This document shows positions 62,062-64,000 of a DNA stretch of 64,000 nt, piece by piece (the stretch's first letter is position 1; the number at the start of each line of letters is the position of its first letter). Made by a program: the position numbers and the translations under genes. The stretch covers positions 1,116,001 through 1,180,000 of the forward strand of contig CAWBDV010000007.1 in assembly GCA_963787675.1 (NCBI GenBank). The letters run 5' to 3'. The DNA comes from JAJPKK01 sp963787675. Its GTDB lineage: Bacteria; Pseudomonadota; Alphaproteobacteria; Rhizobiales; Xanthobacteraceae. The notes beneath the pieces are model-generated. The model did not search any database and was not told the DNA's origin. It saw only the letters and a list, made by a program, of their open reading frames with translations.

Positions 62062-62439
62062 CTACGGCTCGTCGGTGAAGCGCATCCGGCCTTCGGGGCG
62101 CAGCGTGCGGGCGTCGTAGGTGCGGATTTCGACCGTGCCGCCGATGTCGAGCGTGACGACGATGCGCTCGCCGGCGACAGCGGTCGAGACCACGCGAGCA
62201 CCCTTGGGCAATGGCGCCGTCATCTCGATCATCCGCCCGTTCGCTCCGCCAAGGTCGCCGGCGCCGGCCGGTGGGCTTCCCCCGCTGCGGAAAACGCGAT
62301 AGCCGATGACTGTGATGACGACCGCGATGCCGAGCATCGTGGCGGCACCGGAAATCAGCATCAGCCAGCGCACTTTGGCGACGATCTGCGCCTGTGCCGG
62401 GCTCAGCGGCTCGTCATCGCCGTTGTCGGATTTGGTCAT
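62062..62439 (-). CDS. Conserved membrane-anchored hypothetical protein (DUF6476-like)
   Basis: A 125-residue protein, MTKSDNGDDEPLSPAQAQIV, one transmembrane helix (WLMLISGAATMLGIAVVITV) and a periplasmic part with beta strands (VVSTAVAGERIVVTLDIGGT). It is usually found next to rluD-type genes in rhizobia. The ATG at 62439 lies in the palindrome CATG shared with the start of the divergent synthase gene. Function unknown. Confidence 0.8.
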   Translation of the reverse strand: MTKSDNGDDEPLSPAQAQIVAKVRWLMLISGAATMLGIAVVITVIGYRVFRSGGSPPAGAGDLGGANGRMIEMTAPLPKGARVVSTAVAGERIVVTLDIGGTVEIRTYDARTLRPEGRMRFTDEP

Positions 62440-63445
62440 GAGCGAAACGCAGGCCCGGGTCGAGACCGTCGCGGCGGATGAGGCCGGCGCGCGGCTCGAC
62501 CGTGCCTTGGCCACCCGCATCACCGAGCTGTCGCGTTCGCGCCTCAAAGCCCTCATTGAGGCCGGGCACGTCGCGATCAGCGGCCGCACGATCCGCGATC
62601 CCGCCCACCGCGTCAATGCGGGCGATGAAATCGCGGTCACGCTCCCGGCCCCCGAACCTGCCGAGCCCCAGGCCGAAGCGATTCCCCTCGCCGTTATCTA
62701 CGAGGACGACGACATCATCGTCATCGACAAGCCGCGCGGCCTCGTCGTCCATCCTGCGGCGGGCAATTGGACCGGCACGCTCGTCAACGCGCTCATCGCC
62801 CATTGCGGCGCGAGCCTCTCAGGCGTCGGCGGCGTGCGTCGCCCCGGCATCGTGCACCGCCTCGACAAGGATACCACCGGCCTGATGGTGGTGGCGAAGA
62901 ACGACCGCGCCCATCAGGCCCTCGCCGCCCAGTTCGCGGATCATGGCCGCACCGGGCCGCTGCGGCGGGGCTATCTCGCCTTCGTCTGGGGGGCACCGGA
63001 CCGGCCGAAGGGCACGATCGACAAGCCGATCGATCGGCATCCGCAAGCCCGCGAACGGATGGCGGTGCGGGAGGGCGGCCGCGAAGCCGTCACTCACTGG
63101 GAAGTTCTGGAGCGCTACCCGCCGGGCGCCCGGCAACCGGTCGCTAGCCTCCTCGACTGCCGGCTGATGACCGGACGCACCCATCAGATCCGGGTCCACC
63201 TCGCGGCGATCGGCCATCCGCTTATGGGAGACGACGTCTACGGCCCCGGCTTCAAGACCAAGGCGGCGCTGCTGGCTCCGGTAGCACGCGCAGCCTTGGG
63301 GGAACTTGCGCGACAGGCCTTGCATGCCTATCTAGTGACCATCGAACATCCGGCGACTTGCGGAGAGATGACATTTCGCTCGCCGCTGCCGCCGGATCTC
63401 GCCAGACTTCGCGAATCGCTTCAGGCTGGAACGATCGCGCGTTGA
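62438..63445 (+). CDS. RluA/RluD-family rRNA pseudouridine synthase
   Basis: Converts uridines of 23S rRNA to pseudouridine. The 335-residue protein has an S4 RNA-binding domain (LSRSRLKALIEAGHVAISGR), the conserved start of the catalytic domain VIYEDDDIIVIDKPRGLVVH, catalytic Asp in GIVHRLDKDTTGLMVVAKND, and LMTGRTHQIRVHLAAIGHPL then MGDDVYGP. The ATG at 62438 overlaps the start codon of the divergent gene by two bases (CATG), leaving no separate leader. RluD is the likeliest orthologue, though RluC cannot be excluded from sequence alone. Confidence 0.93.
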   Translation: MSETQARVETVAADEAGARLDRALATRITELSRSRLKALIEAGHVAISGRTIRDPAHRVNAGDEIAVTLPAPEPAEPQAEAIPLAVIYEDDDIIVIDKPRGLVVHPAAGNWTGTLVNALIAHCGASLSGVGGVRRPGIVHRLDKDTTGLMVVAKNDRAHQALAAQFADHGRTGPLRRGYLAFVWGAPDRPKGTIDKPIDRHPQARERMAVREGGREAVTHWEVLERYPPGARQPVASLLDCRLMTGRTHQIRVHLAAIGHPLMGDDVYGPGFKTKAALLAPVARAALGELARQALHAYLVTIEHPATCGEMTFRSPLPPDLARLRESLQAGTIAR

Positions 63446-63705
63446 CTGCGTTCTCTGCATAAACTCCAACAAGTTGGCAGAAATAGTCCTGAAATAACAA
63501 TGGACTAGGCGCATCAGCGACGCCAGGTCACAGCGGCGTCACGGTGAATTGACCCCCGGGCGATGGTTTTGTCCTGATCTGGCGTGTATGGTCCGGTGCA
63601 CGATCGAGTTCGCGATCGCCGCACATCCCCGGCTCTGCCGGCTCTCATGAGCGTCAGAGCCGCTGCCCGCCGCGTCAGGGGGCAAAACTGAAGGAGGGCG
63701 CTGTC

Positions 63706-64000
63706 ATGGCCCAAGCTGCTTCGTTGCCGATTCTCACTGCCGAGTCCGGCCTTTCCCGATATTTAGACGAAATCCGTCGGTTCCCGATGCTGGAACCGCA
63801 GGAAGAATTCATGCTGGCCAAGCGCTGGCGCGAGCACGGCGACCGCATCGCCGCGCACAAGCTGGTGACGAGCCACCTGCGCCTCGTGGCGAAGATTGCC
63901 ATGGGTTACCGCGGCTATGGCCTGCCGATCTCCGAGGTCATCTCGGAGGGAAACGTCGGCCTGATGCAGGCGGTCAAGCGTTTCGAGCCCGACAAAGGGT
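63706..64000 (+). CDS. rpoH: RNA polymerase sigma-32 factor, N-terminal part (runs off the window)
   Basis: The ATG at 63706 follows GAAGGAGGGCG. The 98 codons in the window read SRYLDEIRRFPMLEPQEEFM, LAKRWREHGDRIAAHKLVTS, HLRLVAKIAMGYRGYGLPIS and EGNVGLMQAVKRFEPDKG, the region 1.2-2.1/2.2 of heat-shock sigma factors of alphaproteobacteria. It directs heat-shock transcription. The gene continues past 64000. The 260 bases upstream should hold its promoter; no clear heat-responsive RNA structure was traced. Confidence 0.93.
   Translation, partial: MAQAASLPILTAESGLSRYLDEIRRFPMLEPQEEFMLAKRWREHGDRIAAHKLVTSHLRLVAKIAMGYRGYGLPISEVISEGNVGLMQAVKRFEPDKG

Noticed and set aside
1..64000. CRISPR array
   Set aside because: No series of short direct repeats with regular spacers was seen; all repeats found are palindromic, dispersed or gene duplicates.

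Overview
The window looks like a chromosomal segment of a GC-rich alphaproteobacterium of the order Hyphomicrobiales (Rhizobiales), most likely near Bradyrhizobium and relatives. Evidence: a Bug-type solute receptor, an amino acid:carrier-protein ligase cluster of the type characterised in Bradyrhizobium, a hut operon with hutF and hutG, a globin-coupled chemoreceptor, and a conserved right edge of tRNA-Glu, an rluD-type pseudouridine synthase and the start of rpoH. This placement is inference from gene content.

Layout. Positions 1-12.4 kb hold metabolic genes: a tripartite-transporter receptor, a two-subunit GMC oxidoreductase, a frameshifted esterase, the amino acid:carrier-protein ligase with its flavoprotein and carrier protein, a GT87-type membrane glycosyltransferase, a 2-hydroxyacid dehydrogenase homologue with an altered active site, and small secreted proteins. 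At 13.1 kb the 3' half of a tRNA-Arg(CCG) sits beside a tyrosine integrase, which marks an island edge. From 13.4 to 25.9 kb the island carries an excisionase-like HTH protein, a large primase-helicase, and a TIR-like effector whose stop codon overlaps the start of a second tyrosine recombinase. After these come many broken genes and IS pieces (IS3, IS21, IS66, a recombinase C-terminus), plus two unusual genes: an adenosine-specific-kinase homologue and a frameshifted archaemetzincin.

Positions 26.2-32.9 kb hold a complete histidine-utilisation locus (hutF divergent from hutI-H-G-U), but hutI and hutH each have a one-base frameshift as read. Positions 33-42.5 kb mix relics (group II intron 3' and 5' pieces, IS110, an inverted copy of the 19.3 kb primase/recombinase junction) with a HAD phosphatase/GH65 phosphorylase pair and a GT4 glycosyltransferase. 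Positions 42.5-53.7 kb are a field of small, mostly hypothetical genes. It is interspersed with a short dispersed repeat and with C-terminal fragments of a tail-fibre-like protein whose longest copy is at 51.1-52.8 kb. From 53.8 kb come a globin-coupled chemoreceptor, an AraC regulator, an H-NS-type protein, a GGDEF protein, a SnoaL-like protein, two more copies of the small Gly/Tyr-rich secreted family first seen at 10.5 kb, a small mobile-element-type operon, and finally the conserved tRNA-Glu/rluD/rpoH edge.

Two general points matter for the reader. First, a dozen or so otherwise well-conserved genes carry single-base frameshifts; some may be assembly errors rather than biology, so 'pseudogene' here means broken as written. 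Second, no CRISPR array, rRNA or complete transposon was found. The most unusual items are the TIR/recombinase overlap with an inverted relic of the same junction, the Gly/Tyr-rich paralogues with a shared upstream leader, and the dispersed tail-fibre fragments.
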